Assembly (NCBI GenBank): GCA_033675265.1
Contig: JAUJYZ010000412.1
Coordinates: 992,001-1,056,000, forward strand
Length of the DNA stretch: 64,000 nucleotides
Direction of reading: 5' to 3'
DNA from: Actinostola sp. cb2023
Lineage: Eukaryota > Cnidaria > Anthozoa > Actiniaria > Actinostolidae
In this document: one piece after another, positions 1 through 11,300 of the stretch
Position numbering within the stretch: the first letter of the stretch is position 1
Layout: each line of letters starts with the position of its first letter
Notes under the pieces: generated by a model
Databases searched by the model: none
Told to the model about the DNA's origin: nothing
Seen by the model: only the letters and a program-made list of their open reading frames with translations
Made by a program: the position numbers and the translations under genes

Positions 1-655
1 ATATATACACGCGTTTTTTCTGCATGTATACCTTCGTTGTCCTGTTCAGGTTCAGCACTGTTCGTATCATCCTGATCGTCTTCACTGTCGTTGTCTTCTT
101 TGTTCTCATTTACACCGTTTTCTTGTTGGTCTTCGAGCTCTTGAATGAAAGCAGGTTATGTCAGCGCACCAGATGATGATGATGATGATGCATGAACTGT
201 TCTTAATATTTCAAAAGGGTAGCACATAAACGTGAATTATACACTTATAAACTTGTGGCCCTCACAAGACGTACGCGGTACATCAATGCTAACCTCCGTC
301 GCGACTATCCTACACGTTTCAGTTCTGCAGCTGAACTCTACGCGGGAGATGAAGCACGGCTCAGCTTCTATGCGCGAACAAGAGATGTAGGACTAGTCAG
401 GCACTGCTGACGGTACGAATCTGGTTCGTTTCCAAATGAAGACGAAAATTAAGAGTAAATAGGACGCACAGATTTTAAGAAAACAATTATCGAAAACAAC
501 CTGAGATAATGGAGTTTGCAAGCCTTACTTTGGCCAGAGTCGTGTTCCTCTGCATCAGCTGCTTTGTTGTCGATTACCTTGGTGTTGTCCAAAGGAACGG
601 CTAATGCCAACGACACGATACCAGCAAGAATAAGCATAGAAAACTTGAACTTCAT
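1..655 (-). CDS. acidic secreted protein, 5' part of a gene running off the window
   Basis: Exon 1 is 655-529 and begins with an ATG followed by a clear signal peptide: a basic start (MKFKF), a hydrophobic core (MLILAGIVSLALA), then VPLD. It ends at a GTAAGG donor in phase 1. An acceptor (TTCAAG) at 140-141 opens exon 2 from 139 downwards, and the phases match. Exon 2 is extremely acidic and polar (Glu, Asp, Asn and Gln-rich, e.g. NKEDNDSEDDQDD). A possible GTATAC donor lies near 32. The mature protein would be a secreted, highly acidic, low-complexity polypeptide. In marine invertebrates such proteins are often calcium-binding or mineral-associated, but that is only an analogy here. No domain is recognised and the rest of the gene lies to the left. 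Confidence 0.55.
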
Positions 656-1823
656 GATCTAGCTGCATTTATAGCTGAAATGTCTGGGGTTTTATCTGAT
701 TTAGGCATCATACTCAATATATCAATATCCGTATTTTATCTTTTCAATGATGGTCATTTATGGTATTGTCAAAGTGACTAATTCGCCTTTATTTGCTCAA
801 TATCGTCTGCTTATATTTTCGAAACCAATCGGCATCGGATCAGTTCTTTATTCGGATGATTTAATACAATATTGTGTTAAATTAATTGCGTTGGTGAGCG
901 TTGCATGGTTGTTCCTTGAATACCAAGTTATGTTGTTATTGTTTTAGAGTCTTGTGGATTTTTAAAAGCCTCCTCGATCATCAGTATCCCATCATGTGCG
1001 CGTTGTTTTGCGGAATTCATTCTTCACTGAAGCCCATGTAATTAGCTGCGATCCGTTTTCTTTGAAATTGAATTAGCATAATGTCATATTTTCATGGATA
1101 TAACGCAGACGTCGGTGCTGTGAACGGTACACCGGGACGGATCACCATGTTTTAAACTCAGAATTATATACTATGCTTGTAGTGTACAAACTCGATATAC
1201 TAGTATATTGAGACATTTATATGTCAGTATAAAGATGAAAGGCTTTTTCAGTGATTTTATCTTAATATAAAGATATTAAACGACGATACACCACGGTGAA
1301 CCGTGTAAATAAGATATAATATGTTATATATTCTCTTTTAGTGTCAACGGTACACCGTTGCACAATGAGCTCGTTATATTGCGCTTTTGCACAAGAATAC
1401 TAAACTTCAAGCCCATCATGGTATAATGGTGCAGAGCTCACTTCTTATGGCTTTAATGTGCACCCAGCGTATTCTGCAGAGCTGTAATATTACATGTTTT
1501 ACATGGTGTACCGTGGAGGTGATCCGTTCATTGTCATAGGACACCCCATTCAGGGGTGGAGTGGGGTTTTCGGTGTCATACTTATTCTATGAAGACTTTT
1601 GTGTTTATACCTGACACTGCGATAGAGGTGTCATAATCAGTCATAATCAAGATAGTAAATTGTTTTAAATGCATGTTTGATTGTAATACTTCACATTTAT
1701 AGGGCGTTTGTTTATTCCTGAAATTTGCGCAGACTTGTAGTCTTAGGAAATAGTCATTGCACATGATTTTTATTATCAATAAATCACATTAACTAATAGG
1801 CTGTTTACAATACTTCAGGAGTT
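656..1823. other. intergenic sequence without recognised gene
   Basis: A/T-rich DNA. Several short inverted copies of a GGTGTACCG/CGGTACACC word occur between 1118 and 1525, for example around 1120, 1340 and 1506. They may be remnants of an inverted-repeat element. No coding support was found. Confidence 0.4.
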
Positions 1824-2969
1824 CTAATATCTTAAACGCTGTCCTTTTCTTTTTATAATTTCTTTCAAGCGATTTGACATCGATGCAATTATGTTATTTA
1901 TGGTTGCTATGGGAACCGATTGAATTGTATTTATTACTCTATCCTGAAATTCTTCGTACGTTTCCTTTTTGATTTGCGATGTTATTGCTTGCTCACGCAA
2001 AGCATCTGAAACAAGTTTAAAAACATTTTCGATAGGATTTAAGTCTGGACTTCTCGGGGGTATACTGAGAAGTTCACAGTTTGCACGGGCCATAGCCGCA
2101 CGAGCCATGGCTGAGTTTTGACTTGGATCCCCGTCTTGAAGCCATAATCGCCTTTGGCCTTTATCTGCTATGACAAACATGGTCTCAAAGTTGTCGTCAA
2201 TAAACTTGGCGAAATAAGGGCCATTCAACTTAACATAAGCTTTGCATGTGATCACACCCTTGTCGAAACTTATAGCTACCATCAGTTTCACAACACGGCC
2301 ACCAGTGCCTGTTTTTTGCCCCTTCGCGGTACAACCACGATCCAGTCCTTCACATCTCTCGCGCCATACCCTGGCTTTGGGTGCCAGAGCTTGATCCAAG
2401 GGATTTCTCTTGTACGCAAATCCCGTTCCGTCAAGGTAAAATGCTATATCTTGCGTCCACACATCGCAACGAAACTCTTTTAGCATTCTCCGTGCAAAAA
2501 CTCTTCGTTTTTTTATGTCTGTCTTCGTTAATAGACCTTTCTTTCGAGCTTGTAGATAATAGTAGCCCTCTTTATTTAAAAACCGCGAAATTGTACTCTC
2601 TGAAACCTCTAGTCTAGCAATACAAGCGTTTTCCATGAGTCTCTTGATCGTGAAATTACCTTCTTGCTCTCTCAGTATCTGTATAGATCTTCTAAGTTGC
2701 CTTTCTTGACGTACACTTAATTTTCTTGGTCTTCCTCTTGTCTCAAGGCGTGTATTCACAGATCTATCCCTGTTCATATCCATATTACGAATTCTCCACA
2801 CAGTTGCTCTAGAAACGTTACACTCTTTCGCCACTTTTCGAATTGAAAGTCCTTGAAGTTTGGATAAATAATATACCATAGCTCTTGTCTTGGGGTCAAT
2901 GGCCATACCTCTGTTTATACCTCTACTGATCGTTATTTTCAATGCTCTTGTTGAGTTGTTGTGATTCAA
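1824..2969 (-). CDS. Tc1/mariner-superfamily transposase, apparently intact (DD34E)
   Basis: A single uninterrupted 381-aa ORF. It cuts and pastes its own element at TA dinucleotides. The N-terminal half holds two helix-turn-helix regions (about residues 20-65, with IRKVAKECNVSRATVWRI, then a GRPRKLS hook and a second HTH to about 135). The catalytic core follows: the first Asp in WTQDIAFYLDG, the second in WLQDGDPSQNS, and the Glu in SPDLNPIEN, with exactly 34 residues between the last two (DD34E, the Tc1 pattern). Usual Tc1 proteins are about 340 aa; the extra residues are at the N-terminus, so the true start may be a later Met near MAIDPKTRAMV. No frameshift or stop is seen. I could not identify the terminal inverted repeats by eye. 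It lies downstream of PPIL2 in the intergenic region. Confidence 0.88.
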   Translation of the reverse strand: MNHNNSTRALKITISRGINRGMAIDPKTRAMVYYLSKLQGLSIRKVAKECNVSRATVWRIRNMDMNRDRSVNTRLETRGRPRKLSVRQERQLRRSIQILREQEGNFTIKRLMENACIARLEVSESTISRFLNKEGYYYLQARKKGLLTKTDIKKRRVFARRMLKEFRCDVWTQDIAFYLDGTGFAYKRNPLDQALAPKARVWRERCEGLDRGCTAKGQKTGTGGRVVKLMVAISFDKGVITCKAYVKLNGPYFAKFIDDNFETMFVIADKGQRRLWLQDGDPSQNSAMARAAMARANCELLSIPPRSPDLNPIENVFKLVSDALREQAITSQIKKETYEEFQDRVINTIQSVPIATINNIIASMSNRLKEIIKRKGQRLRY

Positions 2970-3329
2970 AAGGTAATACTAATGCTTTATATATCATTTG
3001 TTTGCTTTATTGGTTCATTACATAAATATTTGAACGCGTTATAATGTACGTAAGTTCAAACTTTCTCGTGACTTCCAGTTCAAATCCGTTCGCACGTCAT
3101 AAATTTCAACACCTACTTTACGTCATTTGTTTATCTTGATATCTAGGTCTAGAGACAATCCCATGCAAAATAAAATGTGCCACCATGAAATCTTAAGTCT
3201 CACCCCCCCTCCCCGTTCCAAAGTTGATGTTTGGGTTCAAAATTCCCTCAAATATTACAAACTATCACTGATCAACATTGTGGAAGGGGAAGGGATCATA
3301 GGTGTCTCGTTTATATTGCAGGAGATTGT

Positions 3330-4290
3330 AGGAGAGGCTCTGGCTGCAACCGATTTTTGTAGCATTCTGATTGGTTTGGCAAAACAATAGAAGGACCGGA
3401 AGTAAACTGACTAGTTAGAAAATGGCGGAGTTTACGGAGCTCCCGAGAGCTACACGCTGTCCCAAAACTCGCTCAAAACCATTCTAATCGCTAAACAAAT
3501 GACACACAGGACTCAAGTAGATATTAATCTTTATTGTGAAAGCAGTTTTAGAAATACAAGATATCAAAAGGACAGGATTCTAGAACTGAATTCACGGCCA
3601 GAGAAGGGCTAATTTTAAAATGGCTATAACTCGCTCAATTCTCGTCCAAATCGCTTCAAATCTTCACAGGCAATAAATAAATGATTGAAGAAGGTACAGA
3701 AGACTTTATAGAGGATTTCATTTTAACTGTATTATCTTATTGATTTTATTGACATCCACATACATTCTCTTATAATAATGTATAATCACAGGTAGCCCAA
3801 GCTGTGGACTTGTGGCGAGATTTACAGTAAATGTATGGAGCTTCACAGCGAGATTTGAAAACCGTCTAAATAAAATTCTACAAACCCTCAAAGTAGTCCT
3901 ACTTGTTTCTTGGTTGTCCTTTGGAATTGTGCGAGGTTTGGAGCTTTGAGAGAGTTTTTGAGAAAAATCGATCGGAATGGCTCCAAACCTCGCACAATTC
4001 CAAAGGACAACACAATAAACAAGTAGGACTACTTTGAGGGTTTGTAGAATTTTATTTAGACGGTTTTCAAATCTCGCTGTGAAGCTTCATACATTTACTG
4101 TAAATCTCGCCACAAGTCCACAGCTTGGGCTACCTGTGGTATAATGTACTGATACACAGCTTGGGCTACCTTTGGAACATGCGCAGTTTAAACTTCCGGT
4201 CCGAGATTTTCAGACTAAAATCGGTTGCAGCCAGAGCCTCTCGTTTCTCGGTGCTGACCAAGAGGAACGTGGGCTCTGGGGACGAGACGA
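3330..4290. mobile_element. long fold-back (inverted-repeat) element
   Basis: Nested inverted repeats face each other. The outer pair includes GAGGCTCTGGCTGCAACCGA at 3332 and its complement near 4222, and GGACCGGAAGT near 3393 opposite its complement near 4195. The inner pair is much longer: about 160 bp at 3791-3955 is the reverse complement of 3975-4138. A short GAGAGAGTTTTTGAGAAA loop lies between them. No ORF. The right flank carries GTGGGCTCTGGGGACGAG (4268-4287), which resembles the terminus of the Mutator-like family at 20027 and 63420. Confidence 0.75.
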
Positions 4291-5281
4291 GATTGCCTTT
4301 ATTATAGACTGCTTTCAGAGGGATAAGAACGATGATTATTATACGAGGGATAAGAACTTATAAATAGTTACAGATGGGGGAGAACACCCCCATTGCACTT
4401 TACATTTTTAGCCGCCATCTCTGTTTCTTTCAGTATACTTTTTCTCGGGAGACCCCGCAGCTGATCTAGGCTTGACACTCGAGTTTTTTTTCCCCGATAG
4501 GACTGGCCTTCCGTTTAATCATATATTCGGGAAAACCTCGATGGGGGAACGCCCTTAATACTTTCGCTATTCGATGCTGTTCCAACATTTGTTTCGTGAC
4601 AAATTTTGGCGTTATTTGGCAATTTGTAAACTTATGAATATTGATTTACGGTCCGTGGATCTCTTTTTCGTGACTCTTGACAACAGTGTAAGGGGAGCGC
4701 CTTTCTCCAGCTGTGGCACGCAACAGGCTCAAGGGGTATATTCAGGAAATTGGGGAAGATAACCGAGAATTAAAAGTCGCATGGTTTGCGTTCTGGCTGC
4801 GCTATCACTCTTTCTCTTCTCGGGGATCCGCACGAATCTATAGCACATAACATACTAGGCTGGTCCAGCACGAACATTGTGCCTGGATTGTTGCCCACCG
4901 CTGGTTTCCATGGGTCTTATCTACCACATGTTAATGATTACTTATTCCCCTCAATTTGTTTTCTCCCTCATTCCTGCTTCTAGCCACCTTATAAACGTCC
5001 ACGCAGGTCTACCCAACGAATGGTACGATCTAGAAACTTCCCCAGCGCCGCCAACGGGTCAAAACTAGGGATCCTCTCCCAGTCTGGGACCCAATAGGGT
5101 TCACCCCTCCGATACCTACTGAATTTTCAGAGAAATTGTGTGTTTAGGTTTTTCAATTAACCATTTGCAAAAATTAGGGCGAAACGTCTACGCTTTACAT
5201 ATTTTAAATCAAAGACAGACCACTTTTAAGTTATCATGAAACCCGACTGCAATTTTACAATGTGTTTGTCGATCGCCACAG
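4291..5281. other. intergenic sequence without recognised gene
   Basis: About 1 kb between the fold-back element and the 3' end of PPIL2. Short ORFs are present but none resembles a known family, and no terminal repeat was found. It has moderate GC and several C/G clusters and may be an old repeat. Confidence 0.35.
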
Positions 5282-5287
5282 TTTATT
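5282..5287 (-). terminator. PPIL2 polyadenylation signal
   Basis: AATAAA on the minus strand, 41 bp beyond the PPIL2 stop codon (5328-5330), which is a plausible short 3' UTR. Confidence 0.6.
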
Positions 5288-5327
5288 ATTCACAAACAAA
5301 GATAATAATATATATACAAGGATGGAG

Positions 5328-8300
5328 TCACCATGAACTAAAGTCACCAAAGCCACTGGATTTGATTTTTTTCTTCGAAGGCTGTGTAGATGAATCGGCG
5401 TTGTCTTGAGTAGATTTCCTAAAGTTATATTTCGGAAATAAATATCAGTTAAGTATCATCAACAACGAAACCAACTTACTGAGAAGAAAATTGGAAGTCG
5501 TTGTTATAAGATTATTCACAAGGACTTCATTTTACCCAGTATTCTTTAAGATAGTAAGTGTATGTCTCTTACCCAGTATTCTTTGAGATAGTAAGTGCAT
5601 GTCTCTTACCCAGTATTCTTTGAGATAGTAAGTGTATGTCTCTTACCCAGTATTCTTTGAGATAGTAAGTGCATGTCTCTTACCCAGTATTCTTTGAGAT
5701 AGTAAGTGCATGTCTCTTACCCAGTATTCTTTGAGATAGTAAGTGCATGTCTCTTACCCAGTATTCTTTGAGATAGTAAGTGTATGTCTCTTACCCAGTA
5801 TTCTTTGAGATAGTAAGTGCATGTCTCTTACCCAGTATTCTTTGAGATAGTAAGTGCATGTCTCTTACCCAGTATTCTTTGAGATAGTAAGTGCATGTCT
5901 CTTACCCAGTATTCTTTGAGATAGTAAGTGCATGTCTCTTACCCAGTATTCTTTGAGATAGTAAGTGCATGTCTCTTACCCAGTATTCTTTGAGATAGTA
6001 AGTGCATGTCTCTTACCCAGTATTCTTTGAGATAGTAAAGTGCATGTCTCTTACCCAGTATTCTTTGAGATAGTAAGTGCATGTCTCTTACCCAGTATTC
6101 TTTGAGATAGTAAGTGCATGTCTCTTACCCAGTATTCTTTGAGATAGTAAGTGCATGTCTCTTACCCAGTATTCTTTGAGATAGTAAGTGCATGTCTCTT
6201 ACCCAGTATTCTTTGAGATAGTAAGTGCATGTCTCTTACCCAGTATTCTTTGAGATAGTAAGTGCATGTCTCTTACCCAGTATTCTTTGAGATAGTAAGT
6301 GTATGTCTCTTACCCAGTATTCTTTGAGATAGTAAGTGCATGTCTCTTACCCAGTATTCTTTGAGATAGTAAGTGCATGTCTCTTACCCAGTATTCTTTG
6401 AGATAGTAAGTGCATGTCTCTTACCCAGTATTCTTTGAGATAGTAAGTGCATGTCTCTTACCCAGTATTCTTTGAGATAGTAAGTGCATGTCTCTTACCC
6501 AGTATTCTTGGGTATGTATTTGCCAACTGCACCTGGACGATGAATTGTCGGACCTGCTGCTGCAGCAGCTCTTTTTCTTGCCTTGTCAGCCTCCTCCTTT
6601 AGCCACGATAGAAAACGATAATAAAACAATCAAACTACTGTTATATCTATCATTATGAATAACTAGATTATTCTAATTATATGATCATTTTATCAGAATA
6701 CAATATATCCAATTATATGACATTAGTAATTGTTAGTTGTAACATACAAATGTGTACATTATTAGATATTAGATAGCCCACCAATAAAGTGCTATTATTT
6801 TTATCATTAATATTATTAGTATAATGATGATGATGACAGGTAGAATGCAAAGGAAGATATATTGAAGTCTTCTTTTTCATATATTTATATATTGTATATA
6901 ACTATTATTAATAGTCTTTTCCTGTAAATCTTCCATTTATATAATAATGTAATTTAACACCTCCCGCCTTGATTAGTTTGTACTATTTGCGTGAGTATGT
7001 TAATTTGTATACTTAATTATAATTAATAAATAAACTTGAACTTGGAAGACATGTCAATGCATAATGATAGATTTACGATAAAACTGCACACAAGACCTTT
7101 TGCATAAAGCCACTAATCATATGCAGATACACGCTTAGCCTCACTCTCACTCAACGAAACAAGAGATTTATCCAATGATGGCATTGTTTTATTGAGTCAG
7201 AGTGAGGCTAAGTGTGTATCGGCATATGATTAGTGGCTTTATGCAAAAGGTCTATATTTAGCTAACCTGATGCTGTCTTTCCTCTTTTGCTGCTTTTTGT
7301 TTCTCTTGTTCTAGCTGCATGGAAAGCATTCATGTTACCAAGCCAACCAGTAAATAGTCTATTTCCCAACATATTTCTAACAAATCAATTGCTTTTTGCC
7401 ATAATATGATATAAGCTTACTTATCTAATCTAGTATATAGCTAATTGCATAATCGTTGTTGGGTTGAAAATCATAAATCATAGAAGCTAAGACAGCAAAG
7501 ATGGATGGGAAATCGGTTCATGAGCCACAATACATGCAGATATATTCAATGTTCTCGTAGTTTTGAAGGTACAATGTATATGAGCTATTTAACTAAGATC
7601 CTACAAGTCTGGATAAAAAGGTCGATGATTTGACGGTGTTATTTGAGAGTTTTAATTTCCCAGAATTCGTTTTGGTCATAGCTTTCATGATTTTCAACCC
7701 GACAACGATTATGCAATTAGCTATATATCCTTCAATGCTAACACTTACTGCCTCATCAACTTCTGAAAATGGATCTGTGAATACTACTGCTTTGATTATC
7801 TTTATTGTCTCCTGATAAAAAATAAAACACAGTTAATGAGCCATCTCGGAGTTGATTATGTGCCAATCCTGGTTAATATGTACTGGTTAATATGTACTGG
7901 TTAATATGTACTGGTTAATATGTACTGGTTAATATGTACTGGTTAATATGTACTGGTTAATATGTACTGGTTAATATGTACTGGTTAATATGTACTGGTT
8001 AATATGTACTGGTTAATATGTACTGGTTAATATGTACTGGTTAATATGTACTGGTTAATATGTACTGGTTAATATGTACTGGTTAATATGTACTGGTTAA
8101 TATGTACTGGTTAATATGTACTGGTTAATATGTACTGGTTAATATGTACTGGTTAATATGTACTGGTTAATATGTACTGGTTAATATGTACTGGTTAATA
8201 TGTACTGGTTAATATGTACTGGTTAATATGTACTGGTTAATATGTACTGGTTAATATGTACTGGTTAATATGTACTGGTTAATATGTACTGGTTAATATG

Positions 8301-11300
8301 TACTGGTTAATATGTACTGGTTAATATGTACTGGTTAATATGTACTGGTTAATATGTACTGGTTAATATGTACTGGTTAATATGTACTGGTTATTATCCT
8401 ATACATATTACATCTCAGCCAATCAGAGCTCACCATTTCTATGAAATACAGAGCGGTATTTCATAGATTTTTCTATGAAATACAGAGCGGTATTTCATAG
8501 TTTGTATTAGCCAATCAAAATGTTGTAAATTTTCCCACTTTTTTCTTCCACTGGACGCGCTCGCGTCGTGTTGCTACAATTTACCAATATTTGCATAAAA
8601 TGTTTTTTTAATTTCGAAATCCAAACTCATTCAACGATTCAAAGCGTTATAAACATGGCTTCAAGTTCGAGAAATAATTCAAATCTTCCTTCACTCTCAG
8701 AAGAAGCGTTAGAAAACAACAGTTGACACGACGAATTCGAAATTCATAGCATTTATTTCTCAGGAACCGTGCAACGAAACTCGAAAAGCTAAGTAGAAAC
8801 GACTTGACAGTTTTAATTGTTGATGTAATATGTATAGGATAATATGGTTATTCCATGGTTTTCTATGGAATACGGGCGAAAATTTCACTTAAAAATTATA
8901 TTATTTTAGTATACAACTCGCCTAAAGGCTCGTTGTATACCAAATAATATAATTTTTTCGTGAAATATTCGCTCGTATTCCATAGAAAACCATGGAATAA
9001 CCAATAAATATGTACTGGTTAATATGTACTGGTTAATATGTACTGGTTAATATGTACTGGTTAATATGTACTGGTTAATATGTACTGGTTAATATGTACT
9101 GGTTAATATGTACTGGTTAATATGTACTGGTTAATATGTACTGGTTAATATGTACTGGTTAATATGTACTGGTTAATATGTACTGGTTAATATGTACTGG
9201 CAGGAGCCCATTACTAGGAGCCTTCCTCTAGTAATAGGTTCATACGACATCATTTGCTCAAATTGGGCTATTTTTAGATATGCAAATTTCCGAAGAATTT
9301 CAAATTGAAAAATAAAATGGCGGCCAAACGGAAGACGCGAGGACTTGATCCAAAATATTGATATTCTTATTCAATGGAAGTCCAAGTCTATTTTTCCCTT
9401 GCACAAGAACGAGACAAACTGTGTACAATGAATGTATCACATGTATCAATAAACTGACATACTGCCAGAGCGCTTAGTGGCGACTTTTAGTATGGCGACT
9501 CACGATGTCGCGAAATTCTTCTACCTTCTTATACCTATCGCTTCATATGTTTATTCTTGTTTTATCAACTTTCTTCTGTTGGTTTTTGATTCATGATTCA
9601 GTCTACGTGCCGCAAGAATGAAGCGTTTTCTCACAGAGATTTCGACTCTGATGAAGCAAAATCCATCACCTTCATCATCACTGATATAGTTTTGGATAGC
9701 GACGCCAACATAACCAACCTGACACAAATGTGCACTTTGCTAAAGAACTTCTTCGCCGAAAGATTGTCGAAAAACAACTGAAACTTTCATCCGACGAACC
9801 GTGCCTTAAAGAGCGGCAAAGAACACTAAAACAAGAGGCCGTTATCACTGAGTGTATGCGAAGTTCTTTCACCAAAGGCGTCTGTTCAGTTCAAAGAAGG
9901 CAAGAAAGCCGGCACTCCAAGATCAGCTGCTGAACTGATAAAAATGCGATAAAATCTTCATCCAGGCCACAGAAAAAGAAGCTCCCTGTACCTCTCACTT
10001 CGCTGTTTTAGAAGGAACTTTGTGTCAATGTCGAGAGAATTTTCGACAAAATCCTACTTCAAAGTTCGTGATTCACTTTGCTGCGTTTCAGACAACAAAT
10101 GCTAATTAGCAAAACACACCGGCGGTTTGGAATATTCATTAGCTTGGTTCTCACTGCTAGTCCTGCACAAGTTTAATTAGGTTCTTCGTAAGAGATTATC
10201 CATGATACCAGATCGTTGAATTCCTTCTCAGAAAGAGCAGAAGATGTTCGTTTTTTGGCCGGGTTTTGAACTGGCCTTTGAACTAGCTTTGTTTTTAGAA
10301 GTTCTCGCACTTGAAGTTTTGATATAAATAATAATACCTGGAGTTAGTTTTTCTGTTTTGTTTTTAATGTTTTCAATCATTGTTCTTCCTCGCTTGATGA
10401 AGTACTGAAGTCAGACGACGAAACTGATCTGAAATTTCACTAGATTCTGATTCTTCACTAGCCGGAATCACTGGAACTACACGAAGCAAAGCAGTGTTGA
10501 ATCTGACGTCAAATTCCTATTGTGTAAGACGAGACATGATTGGTTAATCGCGCGGAATTTATAATGAGTGTTCTATTTTTAGCTCAATTTGTGCAAATGA
10601 TGTCGTACAAACCTATTATAGGAGAGGAAGGTTCCTAGTAATGGGCTCCTGGTACTGGTTATAATAGAAAGTAGTGTGTTTGTTAACCTTTGGTCGGTCT
10701 TTTTCATCTGTCTTTATCCTTTCCATTGCATTTAGTGTTTCCATTCCACCAACAATTCTACAAACATAGATTCAGTCATAACAGAAAATGTGACAAACAA
10801 ACAAAAACTATAATCAGCAGAAATCATTGAATCACTTCAATAGTAAGTCATTTGTAGAGAATTCAGCATGTTTTACAGACATTTGATGTTAATTCTCGAA
10901 ACTTACTTGCCAAACACACTGTGTTTTTGGTCCAGATGACGACAGGATCGGAATGTAATAAAACTAGAGACAGAAAAAAAGCAATGTTTTTCCACAACCA
11001 GTTGATTGATTATTATGAGTCAAAAACGGCAGGACTTTTAAAATAATCTAATTAACAAAATGAACCCATCAAAGAAAAGTAAGTTTTTAAAGTGGTTAAA
11101 TGCTCGTTGCCATTTCCTTGGCACGATGCACATTTACGGTAGCTAGTGCTCTTTATTGGGAACAACTTGTCTTGTTGGATACTCCCTACCTCCACATAGA
11201 GTGCAAACCATATGTCCGTGAAATAGTACTATTACTAAATAGTACTAAATAGTGTTATCGAATTCATTAATAATTAATTAGGGAAATACAATAGAAACCA

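Noticed and set aside
5532..6509. Array resembling a CRISPR locus (regular 37-bp period)
   Set aside because: There are no unique spacers; whole units are near identical, and the context is a eukaryotic intron.
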